From contig DAOVLD010000133.1 of assembly GCA_030631445.1 (NCBI GenBank), forward strand, positions 1-5,657: a DNA stretch of 5,657 nucleotides. Direction: 5' to 3'. The DNA comes from Bacteroidota bacterium. GTDB taxonomy: Bacteria; Bacteroidota; Bacteroidia; Bacteroidales; VadinHA17. Under the pieces are notes generated by a model. It was not told where the DNA came from. It did not search any database and saw only the letters and a program-made list of their open reading frames with translations. The translations under genes and the position numbers were made by a program. This document shows positions 1 to 5,657 of the stretch, one piece after another (position 1 is the first letter of the stretch; the number at the start of each line of letters is the position of its first letter).

Positions 1-2199
1 AGCAAACAAGGTTTTTGCTTTTGCTTTGGGTTGTTCGTGAATATATTCCACCATTGCCCATGCAATGGAAATTCCATCATAGGTACTGGTACCCCTTCCT
101 ATCTCGTCAAGCAACACCAGGCTTCTGGATGAGAGGTTATTCAGTATGCTGGCTACCTCATTCATTTCAACCATAAAGGTTGATTCACCCAACGAGATAT
201 TATCTGAAGCACCAACCCTTGTAAAAATTTTATCCACCAAACCCATCCTTGCTGATACTGCAGGGATAAAACTACCCATCTGTGCCAACAGAACAATCAG
301 GGCTGTCTGTCTCAACAGGGCAGATTTCCCTGACATATTCGGACCCGTGAGAATAATGATCTGCTGATCGTCATTGTCCATGTAAACATCGTTCGGAACA
401 TATTTCTCGTCAATAGGAAGCTGCTGTTCAATCACAGGATGCCTGCCCTGCTTAATATCAATCACTTCAGAATTATCAATCACGGGCCTGGTATAGTTAT
501 TCATTTTCGCTGTCCCTGCAAAAGACAGGAGGACATCCAAACGGGCAATCACTGATGCATCTGTCTGAATATCTGCAATGTGCTTCATTAAGCTGTTTAC
601 CAGATCATTATATAACCCGGTTTCCAGCGATAGTATCTTCTCCTCAGCCCCAAGAATCTTATCTTCATAGTCCTTGAGTTCTTCAGTTATATATCTTTCT
701 GCATTTACCAGAGTTTGTTTTCTGATCCATTCTCCAGGAACCTTGTTTTTATGAGTATTTGTTACTTCGATATAATAACCAAACACACTATTAAAACCAA
801 CCTTGAGTGATGGTATTCCTGTACTTTTACTCTCTTTTTCCTGTAACCGGACGAGAAAATTCTTACCGGAATGAAGGATGTCACGCAATTCATCCAGATC
901 TTTTGAAACACCTTCTTTTATTACTCCACCCTTATTAACCTGAACCGGAGGATTATCTGTAATCTCTTTTTCAATTCGTTTACCTGCACTCTTACATGGA
1001 TTGAGTTGGCCGGCAATTTTTTTCAATACTTTAATACCACTCTTCCTGCATGCCAGTTGAATGGGTTCAATAGTATTCAGTGCCCGTTTCAACTGAACAA
1101 TCTCCCGCGGATTAATTCGGTTCACTGCTACTTTTGAGATTATTCTTTCAAGGTCGCCAATTTCCCCGATCTGGTCTGTAAGAAATTCTTCAAAATCAGA
1201 ATTTTCAATAAAATACTGTACGATATCATGCCTTTCCATAATAGGTTTAATATTCTTTAATGGCATTGCAATCCATCTTTTAAGCATTCTGGCACCCATT
1301 GGGGAAATAGTATTATCCATCACATCCATTAAGGTTTTAGCCCCTTCATTCAAAGAAGTAAAAAGTTCAAGATTCCTGATGGTAAACTTATCAAGCCATA
1401 CATAACGATCTCCTTCAATACGGGAAACTGATGTTATATGGGAAACATTATTATGTTCGGTTATATCAAGGTAATGCATTATTGACCCGGCAGCTACAAT
1501 TCCATATCTAAGATACTGTATACCGAAACCTTTCAGTGATGACACCCTGAAATGTTTCAGAAGCCGGTCTTCAGCAGAATCTTCAGTAAAAACCCAGTCG
1601 TCAAGAGGATAGACATAATATTTACTCCCAAATTTCTCTTTGAACAGTTCCCGTTTCCTTCTCTCAACTAAAACTTCACTAGGACTAAAACCGGAAAGCA
1701 ATTGATCAATATATTCAAAACCCCCTTCGGCTGTCAGGAATTCCCCTGTTGAAATATCCAGGAAAGCCACTCCGCAAATGTTGCTTTCAATATGAACGCT
1801 TGCAAGAAAATTATTCTTTTTATGATCAAGAACATTATCATTCATCGAAACTCCGGGGGTAACCAGTTCGGTAACTCCCCGTTTTACAATTTTTTTCGTT
1901 TTTTTCGGATCTTCAAGCTGGTCGCACACGGCAACCCGTTGACCTGCTCTCACAAGCTTTGGAAGATAAGTATCTATTGCATGATAAGGGAACCCGGCCA
2001 GTTCAATAAAAGATGCTGCTCCATTTGCCCTTTTTGTTAATGTAATGCCAAGAATCTCAGAAGTTTTAATAGCATCGCTCCCAAAGGTTTCGTAAAAGTC
2101 CCCTACTCTGAAAAGCAATATGGCATCAGGATGTTTATTCTTCAGCCTGTTGTACTGCTTCATCAGGGGAGTTTCAGCATATTTTGTAGAATTTCCCAC
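1..2199 (-). CDS. mutS: DNA mismatch repair protein MutS (3' end beyond window)
   Basis: MutS binds base mismatches and small loops as a dimer and, with ATP, recruits MutL to start strand-specific repair. The frame is open without interruption for 733 codons to the window edge; full-length MutS is usually about 860-880 residues, so the end of the ATPase domain and the C-terminus are missing. Visible motifs are: the mismatch-reading Phe-x-Glu in GDFYETFG (F35, E37); CDQLEDPK of the N-terminal domain; connector, core and clamp regions; Walker A GPNMSGKS (619-626); the ABC signature [10 protein letters not shown]; and Walker [14 protein letters not shown] (D698, E699). I chose the GTG at 2197-2199 because it restores the usual ...ETPLMKQY N-terminus and an in-frame TAA lies four codons upstream. 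The internal ATG at 2161-2163 would remove the first 12 residues. The gene is downstream of trpB2 on the same strand but follows a terminator. Confidence 0.97.
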   Translation of the reverse strand, partial: MGNSTKYAETPLMKQYNRLKNKHPDAILLFRVGDFYETFGSDAIKTSEILGITLTKRANGAASFIELAGFPYHAIDTYLPKLVRAGQRVAVCDQLEDPKKTKKIVKRGVTELVTPGVSMNDNVLDHKKNNFLASVHIESNICGVAFLDISTGEFLTAEGGFEYIDQLLSGFSPSEVLVERRKRELFKEKFGSKYYVYPLDDWVFTEDSAEDRLLKHFRVSSLKGFGIQYLRYGIVAAGSIMHYLDITEHNNVSHITSVSRIEGDRYVWLDKFTIRNLELFTSLNEGAKTLMDVMDNTISPMGARMLKRWIAMPLKNIKPIMERHDIVQYFIENSDFEEFLTDQIGEIGDLERIISKVAVNRINPREIVQLKRALNTIEPIQLACRKSGIKVLKKIAGQLNPCKSAGKRIEKEITDNPPVQVNKGGVIKEGVSKDLDELRDILHSGKNFLVRLQEKESKSTGIPSLKVGFNSVFGYYIEVTNTHKNKVPGEWIRKQTLVNAERYITEELKDYEDKILGAEEKILSLETGLYNDLVNSLMKHIADIQTDASVIARLDVLLSFAGTAKMNNYTRPVIDNSEVIDIKQGRHPVIEQQLPIDEKYVPNDVYMDNDDQQIIILTGPNMSGKSALLRQTALIVLLAQMGSFIPAVSARMGLVDKIFTRVGASDNISLGESTFMVEMNEVASILNNLSSRSLVLLDEIGRGTSTYDGISIAWAMVEYIHEQPKAKAKTLFA

Positions 2200-2226
2200 T
2201 ATCTGATTTTATCCGTTAAGATTCTA

Positions 2227-2234
2227 CAAATTTA
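2227..2234 (-). promoter_or_regulatory. Possible -7 element of a Bacteroidota-type promoter for mutS
   Basis: On the minus strand these bases read TAAATTTG, a full match to the TAnnTTTG -7 consensus of Bacteroidota primary sigma promoters. The site would place transcription start about 20 nt upstream of the mutS GTG. The upstream -33 TTTG partner is not clear (only a TTTTC run near the right distance), so this rests on one box in AT-rich DNA. Confidence 0.35.
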
Positions 2235-2268
2235 AAATTATTCACATAAGGAAAAGTTTGAAAAGCAT

Positions 2269-2310
2269 AAAAAAAGGACAAGCCTTGTGAAAATTTCACA
2301 TAGCAAGCCC
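2269..2310 (-). terminator. Rho-independent terminator after trpB2
   Basis: Read on the minus strand, GGGC..GC..TGTGAA pairs with TTCACA..GC..GTCC across a 3-nt loop. Two symmetric 2x2 internal loops interrupt the stem, and it is followed at once by seven U residues (2275 to 2269). It begins 33 nt past the trpB2 stop codon. It separates trpB2 from mutS, which supports mutS having its own promoter. The internal loops make the stem weaker than a perfect one. Confidence 0.65.
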
Positions 2311-2343
2311 TGAATTCAATTATTGAAACGTTACTTATGGCAC

Positions 2344-3720
2344 TCAAACACTTTTGAGGATCTCAGGTTTTGGAAAATTTTTATAGCAATCCTTTGATTT
2401 TTCCAGAGCCTCATCATCCAATTTCAAATTTGATAATTCATTATCTAAATACTTCTGGTATGACAACAGGTCCATATTTCCATGTCCACTCAGGTTAACA
2501 AGTATGGTTTTCTCCTTCCCTTCTTCCCTGGCCTTTTCTGCTTCCCTGATTGTATAAGCCAATGCATGATTGGTTTCCGGGGCAGGAATGATACCTTCGG
2601 TTCTTGAAAAAAGGATTCCTGCTTTAAAAGCTTCAAGTTGAGTAACTGCCACAGGTGTTATCAGATCATCATTAATAAGCTGACTTAATGTTGGCGCAAT
2701 ACCATGATATCGTAGTCCACCTGCATGAATAGGAGGTGGAATAAAATTATGTCCCAGACTGTGCATTGCCAGCAGTGGTGTGTAAGCTGCTTCATCCCCA
2801 TGATCATAGACAAACGAGGCTCTTGTCATCGTAGGACAGGCTTCAGGCTCAACAGGATAAATATCGATTTCTTTCCCGTTAATCTTGTCGTAAACGTATG
2901 GATAGGCAATGCCCGCAAAATTGCTTCCACCTCCCGCACAAGCGATAATCACATTTGGATATTCACCAACTTTTTCAAGTTGTTTCTTCGCTTCAAGACC
3001 AATAATAGTTTGGTGGAGCATTACATGATTCAGTACACTACCCAGTGAATAACGGGTTTTTCCAGTTTTATCCGATATTGCAGTTTCAATAGCTTCGCTA
3101 ATTGCAATACCCAGACTACCGGGAGTATCCGGATACTTTTCCAGTATATTCCTTCCTGCCTGAGTTGTATCACTTGGGCTTGATATGCATGTACCTCCCC
3201 ACGTTTCCATCATTGTTTTTCTGAAGGGTTTTTGCTCATAACTGATCCGAACCATAAAAACATCACAGTCAAGTCCGAACTGACTGCATGCAAATGCCAA
3301 TGCACTGCCCCATTGCCCTGCTCCGGTTTCTGTTATCAGCCTTTTAATCCCAAATTCTTTATTGTAATATGCCTGGGCAACTGCTGTATTAGGTTTATGA
3401 CTACCGGGAGGACTTACACTTTCATTTTTTATATAAATACGAGCCGGGGTATTAAGTGCTTTTTCAAATGAATAAGCCCTGATCATTGGTGTAGGTCTCC
3501 AAATTGCCAATATATTAAGTACATCTTCAGGTATATCAATCCATCTCTGAGTACTGACTTCCTGTTCAATTAAATTCATGGGAAATACAGGTGCGAGAGC
3601 TTTAGGACCTATTGGTTTTCCATCAGGTCCTAAAGGAGGATTCAGCTTTATATCAGCAGCAATATTATACCATTGCCTGGGAATTTCATTTGGTTTAAGA
3701 ATTATTGTCTTGTTATTCAT
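2344..3720 (-). CDS. trpB: Tryptophan synthase beta chain, TrpB2 type
   Basis: This is a PLP enzyme that joins indole to a serine-derived aminoacrylate to form tryptophan. At 458 residues, with the N-terminal [13 protein letters not shown] and the long insert before the first catalytic motif, it belongs to the TrpB2 subfamily rather than the roughly 400-residue TrpB1 that pairs tightly with TrpA. The Schiff-base lysine is K109 in GSHKPN. The catalytic glutamate is E131 in ETGAGQWG, where TrpB1 has H instead of W. The phosphate loop is GGGSN (263-267). E375 in [12 protein letters not shown] and S411 in SGHG match residues that contact the cofactor ring. All key residues are present, so it should be active. 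The ATG start has no Shine-Dalgarno but sits in an A-rich leader as expected for this phylum. No trpA or other trp gene is adjacent. TrpB2 proteins are known as stand-alone or loosely coupled enzymes (indole salvage, or phosphoserine use in some archaea). The Trp attenuator upstream favours a biosynthetic role here. Confidence 0.95.
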   Translation of the reverse strand: MNNKTIILKPNEIPRQWYNIAADIKLNPPLGPDGKPIGPKALAPVFPMNLIEQEVSTQRWIDIPEDVLNILAIWRPTPMIRAYSFEKALNTPARIYIKNESVSPPGSHKPNTAVAQAYYNKEFGIKRLITETGAGQWGSALAFACSQFGLDCDVFMVRISYEQKPFRKTMMETWGGTCISSPSDTTQAGRNILEKYPDTPGSLGIAISEAIETAISDKTGKTRYSLGSVLNHVMLHQTIIGLEAKKQLEKVGEYPNVIIACAGGGSNFAGIAYPYVYDKINGKEIDIYPVEPEACPTMTRASFVYDHGDEAAYTPLLAMHSLGHNFIPPPIHAGGLRYHGIAPTLSQLINDDLITPVAVTQLEAFKAGILFSRTEGIIPAPETNHALAYTIREAEKAREEGKEKTILVNLSGHGNMDLLSYQKYLDNELSNLKLDDEALEKSKDCYKNFPKPEILKSV

Positions 3721-3783
3721 AATGTTTGAAGTTTTTAATATTTAGAAAAAAAATTTAGTTCTTCAGGATAAAGCATAGTTACC

Positions 3784-3828
3784 TTGGAATGTTGGAATGT
3801 TGGAATGTTGGAATGTTGGAATGTTGGA
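3784..3828. repeat. Tandem array of 8-base unit TTGGAATG (5.6 copies)
   Basis: There are five perfect copies of TTGGAATG followed by TTGGA. It lies 64 bp upstream of the trpB2 start and forms the left border of a 236-bp element. Its complement (ATTCCAAC as a rotated unit) closely resembles the ATTCCATT unit of the array at 3991-4019, so the two arrays are imperfect inverted repeats of each other. Perfect short tandem copies are likely to vary in number between strains. Confidence 0.95.
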
Positions 3829-3886
3829 TTAATCATTTTCGGATTTATAATGAAGGAAGAATCAATACAATTAGATACTGTTTTCT

Positions 3887-3994
3887 TCAGTTCATAAGGA
3901 ATCTTGACAATAACTTACATGTGAGAATATATAATTCAACTGAATTATCCCAAACTTGTAATTGTTTAAACCCTCTTTTCTTTTCTTCTTTCCA
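3887..3994 (-). pseudogene. Remnant of a four-helix-bundle (S23/IVP-like) protein gene
   Basis: The minus-strand frame from 3994 reads WKEEKKRGFKQLQVWDNSVE, continues LYILTCKLLSRFLMN and ends at TGA (3887-3889). The pattern FK-L-VW--S-EL----K-L--F matches the start of helix 1 of the four-helix-bundle family, which usually begins FKELKVWQKSIEL and is about 115-120 residues long. Only about 35 codons remain. No start codon is in frame: the nearest ATG (3993-3995) is one frame off, and an in-frame TAA lies at 3995-3997. The Q-RRA-VSIP-NIAEG motif that should follow is not recognisable. The gene is therefore truncated and frameshifted. The family link rests on one short stretch, judged by eye. 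Confidence 0.45.
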
Positions 3995-4019
3995 TTATTC
4001 CATTATTCCATTATTCCAT
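3991..4019. repeat. Tandem array of 8-base unit TCCATTAT (3.6 copies)
   Basis: There are three perfect TCCATTAT copies followed by TCCAT. On the minus strand this is an ATGGAATA array immediately upstream of the four-helix-bundle remnant, and it may have supplied that gene's start region. It is the inverted and diverged partner of the TTGGAATG array at 3784-3828. Confidence 0.9.
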
Positions 4020-4102
4020 GTTGTATTTTACACATTTATGCCATCGAAAAATAATATGTTTGAGCCAGATAATAATATAAAAAAGCATATATGGTATGGA
4101 TT

Positions 4103-4142
4103 AAAAAAAAAGCCGCGGGAGCAAATCCCGCGGCTTTTTTTT
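4103..4142 (-). terminator. Attenuator terminator hairpin of the trp leader
   Basis: A perfect 9-bp stem, GCCGCGGGA with TCCCGCGGC, encloses a 5-nt loop. It is flanked by eight A residues on one side and nine T residues on the other, so it can extend into A-U pairs and could work in both directions. On the minus strand it starts 21 nt after the trpL stop codon. No plus-strand gene ends nearby: the whole 3721-4102 stretch lacks one. This makes a leader terminator for trpB2 the better reading. It is by far the strongest hairpin in the window. Confidence 0.9.
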
Positions 4143-4151
4143 ACAACTATT

Positions 4152-4208
4152 AATGGTAAATGATCACCTGCATGAACTTCTCCTAATCCGGAAAATCATT
4201 TGCCACCA
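4152..4208 (-). promoter_or_regulatory. Trp leader 1:2 hairpin covering Trp codons
   Basis: In the minus-strand RNA, UGGUGGCAAAUGAU (4208 to 4195) pairs with AUCAUUUACCAUUA (4164 to 4151, one base past the interval given here). Thirteen of 14 positions pair, counting two G-U pairs, with a single C-A mismatch. The 5' arm contains the second and third Trp codons. The 3' arm begins at the last base of the leader stop codon. A ribosome stalled at the Trp codons would open the stem, and one at the stop codon would cover its 3' arm, as in classical attenuators. A local UUUUCC/GGAGAA hairpin may form in the loop. Confidence 0.6.
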
Positions 4209-4235
4209 CCAGTTATATGTAAAAATCATTTTCAT
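4164..4235 (-). CDS. trpL: trp leader peptide with three tandem Trp codons
   Basis: This is a 23-codon ORF beginning MKMIFTYNWWWQ and ending in an Arg/Ser-rich tail before TGA. W9-W10-W11 are three consecutive UGG codons, extremely unlikely by chance in an AT-rich spacer. The ORF lies on the strand of trpB2, 21 nt before a strong intrinsic terminator, and it overlaps a hairpin that uses two of the Trp codons. Its expected role is to sense charged tRNA-Trp by ribosome stalling; the peptide itself need not have a function. The second ATG (M3) is an alternative start that keeps the Trp codons. No convincing promoter was found just upstream. The arrangement resembles the predicted Bacteroid-trp attenuator class of Bacteroidota; that match is from memory and not tested. 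Confidence 0.85.
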   Translation of the reverse strand: MKMIFTYNWWWQMIFRIRRSSCR

Positions 4236-4355
4236 GTCTTAAATCAAAACATTTTAAATTTAAGGAACAAATAAAAGGATTTTTAATAAATAATAAAATA
4301 ATTTCTGTTTTTTTTTATGATGAAATATGCATTTTCTTTTAAACCATTTAAAAAT

Positions 4356-4383
4356 CAGTCGGCAGTCAGCAGTCCACAATCGG
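4356..4383. repeat. Degenerate 7-base tandem array, CAGTCNG type (4 units)
   Basis: The four units are CAGTCGG, CAGTCAG, CAGTCCA and CAATCGG, with no gaps. The same unit type occurs in the opposite orientation at 4476-4513, so the two arrays bracket about 90 bp. Confidence 0.75.
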
Positions 4384-4436
4384 TAAAAAAGAAAACAATA
4401 ATCAAACAATTTTAAAGCACAATCATTTAATCATAT

Positions 4437-4452
4437 TCCCGATAAATCGGGA
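4437..4452. repeat. Small palindrome TCCCGATAAATCGGGA
   Basis: A perfect inverted repeat: a 6-bp stem with a TAAA loop, or 7 bp with a 2-nt loop. No T tract follows on either strand, so it is not a terminator. It lies within the segment bracketed by the 7-base arrays and may be a REP-like palindrome; its role is unknown. Confidence 0.6.
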
Positions 4453-4475
4453 CTGAAAAGTAAATATGACCTTGT

Positions 4476-4513
4476 CTTCAGTTTGCCGACTGAAGACTGA
4501 GGATTGCAGACTT
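4476..4513. repeat. Degenerate 7-base tandem array, inverted partner of 4356-4383
   Basis: The units are CTTCAGT, TTGCCGA, CTGAAGA, CTGAGGA and TTGCAGA, then CTT. Its complement reads as TCNNCAR heptamers, the same pattern as the left array (TCGGCAG, TCAGCAG). The units are more diverged than the 8-mer arrays elsewhere in the window, which suggests an older structure. Confidence 0.65.
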
Positions 4514-4628
4514 TATTCCGGCAGTATGTTAAATAAATTGTTATGGACTGATAAAAAGTCTTTTTCTTAACTTAAAAAAATTATATCTTGCCGCTGCCAT
4601 TAATGAATCAACTTAAATAATTAATTAT

Positions 4629-4787
4629 ATGAAACTTCCATGTATTATTAATGCACAAACAAAAATGAACAAACAATGGTTGCTCAACAGTATACATATT
4701 TTTCCACATGGAAGTTCACGAGCGGGTTTGTGTAATGGGCTTTTGTGGGAGCGAGTAACAAATACCACAGAACTTGTAAAAAGGTAG
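4629..4787 (+). CDS. Doubtful small ORF, 52 codons, no recognised family
   Basis: ATG at 4629 opens a frame beginning MKLPCIINAQTKMNKQW and ending TELVKR before TAG. It is in the same direction as the saccharopine dehydrogenase gene and ends 43 nt before its start. I recognise no motif, signal peptide or membrane segment. It is not enriched in any amino acid that would suggest a lysine leader peptide. A length of 52 codons is not rare by chance, and the DNA also carries an 11-bp inverted repeat, so this could equally be untranslated leader. Confidence 0.15.
   Translation: MKLPCIINAQTKMNKQWLLNSIHIFPHGSSRAGLCNGLLWERVTNTTELVKR
4633..4716. repeat. 11-bp perfect inverted repeat with 62-nt spacer
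   Basis: AACTTCCATGT (4633-4643) is exactly complementary to ACATGGAAGTT (4706-4716). In addition, CACAAAC inside the loop (4654-4660) is complementary to GTTTGTG just beyond the stem (4726-4732), so a plus-strand RNA could form an H-type pseudoknot. It lies in the region upstream of the saccharopine dehydrogenase gene and might be a structured leader. It matches no riboswitch class I know. Confidence 0.5.
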
Positions 4788-4805
4788 AAATTATAAGTAA
4801 CCTTG
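4774..4805 (+). promoter_or_regulatory. Possible promoter for the saccharopine dehydrogenase gene
   Basis: TTG (4774-4776) and TAACCTTG (4798-4805, one mismatch to TAnnTTTG) are separated by 21 bp, within the spacing usual for Bacteroidota -33/-7 promoters. Transcription would start near 4812, leaving a leader of about 20 nt. If this is the true promoter, the inverted repeat upstream is not part of the mRNA. Confidence 0.3.
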
Positions 4806-4830
4806 TCACTAACATAAAAGATTTAAACGT

Positions 4831-5657
4831 ATGAAAAAAGTATTAATACTCGGTGCCGGAATGGTTGCAAAACCCATTGTCCAATACCTGTTAAAGGAAA
4901 ATTTCCATGTAACAGTTGCCACACGTACAAGATCTAAGGCAGATGCAATGATTAAAGGTTTTTCAAATGGAGAAGCCGTTGCCTGGACTGTGGATGATGA
5001 TGTCACTCTTGATAAGCTAATTGCAGAACATGATCTTACAGTAAGTCTGTTACCATACGCCCACCACCTTAATGTTGCCGGCAAATGCATTAAACACGGT
5101 AAGGAAATGGTTACAACCTCTTATGTTAAACCGGAAATGAAAGCTCTTGATCAGGAAGCCAGAAATGCCGGAATTATTATCCTTAATGAGATAGGTCTGG
5201 ATCCGGGAATTGATCATATGTCTGCAATGCGGATTATTGATTACATACATGATAAAGGTGGCAATGTGGATGAGTTTTACTCACTTTGCGGAGCTCTTCC
5301 CTCTCTTGAGGATGCAGATAACCCATTTATGTACAAATTTTCATGGAGCCCTAAAGGGGTAATTATGGCCAGTAATAACGATGGAAGATACCTGAAACAT
5401 GGAAAAGAAATCTATGTTTCATCAGAAAACCTGTTCAAAGACACCTTCATGGTTGATTTTCCCGATGTTAGTAAACTGGAGGTATATCCCAACAGGGATT
5501 CTATTGATTATATTGATATCTATAAAATTCCTGAAGCAAAGACAATGTTCAGGGGTACTTTCAGGCATAAAGGGTGGTGTGAAACACTGGATGTTATGAA
5601 GAGAATGAATCTGATCACCTATGATAAACTTGACCTAAAAGGAAAAACGTATGGAGA
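4831..5657 (+). CDS. LYS9: Saccharopine dehydrogenase, LYS9-like (3' end beyond window)
   Basis: Predicted to interconvert saccharopine with glutamate and aminoadipate semialdehyde using NAD(P), a cytosolic step of lysine metabolism; in bacteria this is usually lysine breakdown. The first 275 codons are visible, and relatives are about 400-450 residues. The N-terminus is a Rossmann fold with the dinucleotide-binding loop GAGMVAKP (8-15). It is followed by LLPYAHH (73-79), EIGLDPGIDHM (120-130), CGALPS with DNPFMYKFSWSPKG (153-176), and PNRDS with MFRGTFRHKGWCETL (220-253), which are hallmark blocks of the saccharopine dehydrogenase catalytic domain. The ATG at 4831 gives the expected short lead into the first beta strand. 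No Shine-Dalgarno is seen, and the upstream bases are A-rich. It is transcribed away from the trp unit, and no second lysine gene is visible. Other members of the wider family (carboxynorspermidine or homospermidine synthase) are less likely given the SWSPKG and PNRDS blocks. Confidence 0.9.
   Translation, partial: MKKVLILGAGMVAKPIVQYLLKENFHVTVATRTRSKADAMIKGFSNGEAVAWTVDDDVTLDKLIAEHDLTVSLLPYAHHLNVAGKCIKHGKEMVTTSYVKPEMKALDQEARNAGIIILNEIGLDPGIDHMSAMRIIDYIHDKGGNVDEFYSLCGALPSLEDADNPFMYKFSWSPKGVIMASNNDGRYLKHGKEIYVSSENLFKDTFMVDFPDVSKLEVYPNRDSIDYIDIYKIPEAKTMFRGTFRHKGWCETLDVMKRMNLITYDKLDLKGKTYG

Larger units (their letters stand above)
3784..4019. mobile_element. Putative IVS-like element: inverted 8-mer arrays around a four-helix-bundle relic
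   Basis: The two flanking arrays are built from related 8-base units in opposite orientation, matching at about 6 of 8 positions per unit. A transcript across them could fold into a long imperfect stem enclosing about 160 nt. Between them lies a decayed reading frame resembling four-helix-bundle (S23/IVP) proteins, the family found in stem-bounded intervening sequences of some 23S rRNAs. The unit sits inside the trpB2 leader, between the attenuator terminator and the start codon. I see no clear target-site duplication and no transposase, so mobility is an inference from architecture. Confidence 0.3.
4236..4830. other. Intergenic region between trpL and the saccharopine dehydrogenase gene
   Basis: No well-supported gene lies in these 595 bases. 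The part next to trpL (4236-4355) is very AT-rich and should hold the trp leader promoter, but I find only poor matches to TTTG/TAnnTTTG on the minus strand. Then come the inverted 7-base arrays (4356-4383 and 4476-4513) with a small palindrome between them, an unremarkable AT-rich stretch (4514-4628), and an inverted-repeat region with a doubtful small ORF (4629-4787). A possible plus-strand promoter follows close to the next gene. Confidence 0.6.

Noticed and set aside
2725..3048. Plus-strand ORFs inside trpB2 (also 3232-3471) and inside mutS (146-367, 1792-2040)
   Set aside because: They are antisense to strongly supported genes, have low-complexity or unrelated translations, and have no context of their own.
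3784..4019. CRISPR-like array
   Set aside because: The repeats are 8-bp direct tandems without spacers, and no cas genes are in view.
4103..4142. The strong hairpin as a terminator for a plus-strand gene or small RNA
   Set aside because: No plus-strand gene precedes it, while on the minus strand it follows a Trp-codon leader ORF by 21 nt. Bidirectional activity remains possible.
3789..4163. A 124-codon plus-strand ORF running through both 8-mer arrays and the terminator hairpin
   Set aside because: Its N-terminus is only translated tandem repeat (MLECWNVG type), and it reads across the relic gene and an intrinsic terminator antisense to them. It has no recognisable protein features.
4238..4271. 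TTTG (4268-4271) and ATGTTTTG (4245-4252) on the minus strand as the trpL promoter
   Set aside because: The -7 box does not match TAnnTTTG, the spacing is short, and transcription would start only a few bases before the leader ATG.
4543..4565. GACT-gataaaa-AGTC followed by T residues as a terminator
   Set aside because: The stem has only four pairs in very AT-rich DNA and there is no gene to terminate.
4809..5250. Two minus-strand ORFs overlapping the start of the saccharopine dehydrogenase gene
   Set aside because: They are antisense to a gene with many conserved family motifs and show no motifs themselves.

Overview
The window looks like chromosomal DNA of a member of the Bacteroidota. 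The evidence is AT-rich spacers, starts without Shine-Dalgarno sequences, possible TAnnTTTG-type promoter elements, and short G/A-rich tandem arrays of a kind I associate with this phylum. I cannot place it below phylum level from sequence alone.

Layout. (1) Positions 1-2199, minus strand: mutS, the mismatch-recognition ATPase, intact but cut by the window edge after Walker B. (2) 2200-2343: a short spacer with a possible mutS promoter and a hairpin terminator for the gene upstream. (3) 2344-3720, minus: a full-length TrpB2-type tryptophan synthase beta chain, with no trpA in view. (4) 3721-4235, minus-strand leader region of trpB2. Its distal part is a tryptophan attenuator: a 23-codon leader peptide (4164-4235) with three consecutive Trp codons, a hairpin that pairs two of those codons with sequence just past the leader stop, and a strong GC-rich terminator with a U tract (4103-4142). 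Between this attenuator and trpB2 lies a roughly 236-bp element (3784-4019): two inverted arrays of related 8-base units flanking a decayed four-helix-bundle (S23/IVP-like) gene. (5) 4236-4830: mostly non-coding DNA with a pair of inverted 7-base arrays, a small palindrome, an 11-bp inverted repeat with a possible pseudoknot, and a doubtful 52-codon ORF. (6) 4831-5657, plus: the first 275 codons of a saccharopine dehydrogenase (LYS9-like), running off the edge.

How it works together. The trpL attenuator and trpB2 read in the same direction, so the simplest model is that charged tRNA-Trp levels control read-through into trpB2. That would mean this stand-alone beta chain is used to make tryptophan. 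The inserted element now separates the switch from its gene by nearly 400 nt. mutS follows on the same strand but has its own terminator-promoter spacing and is probably a separate unit. The saccharopine dehydrogenase diverges from the trp unit and belongs to lysine metabolism.
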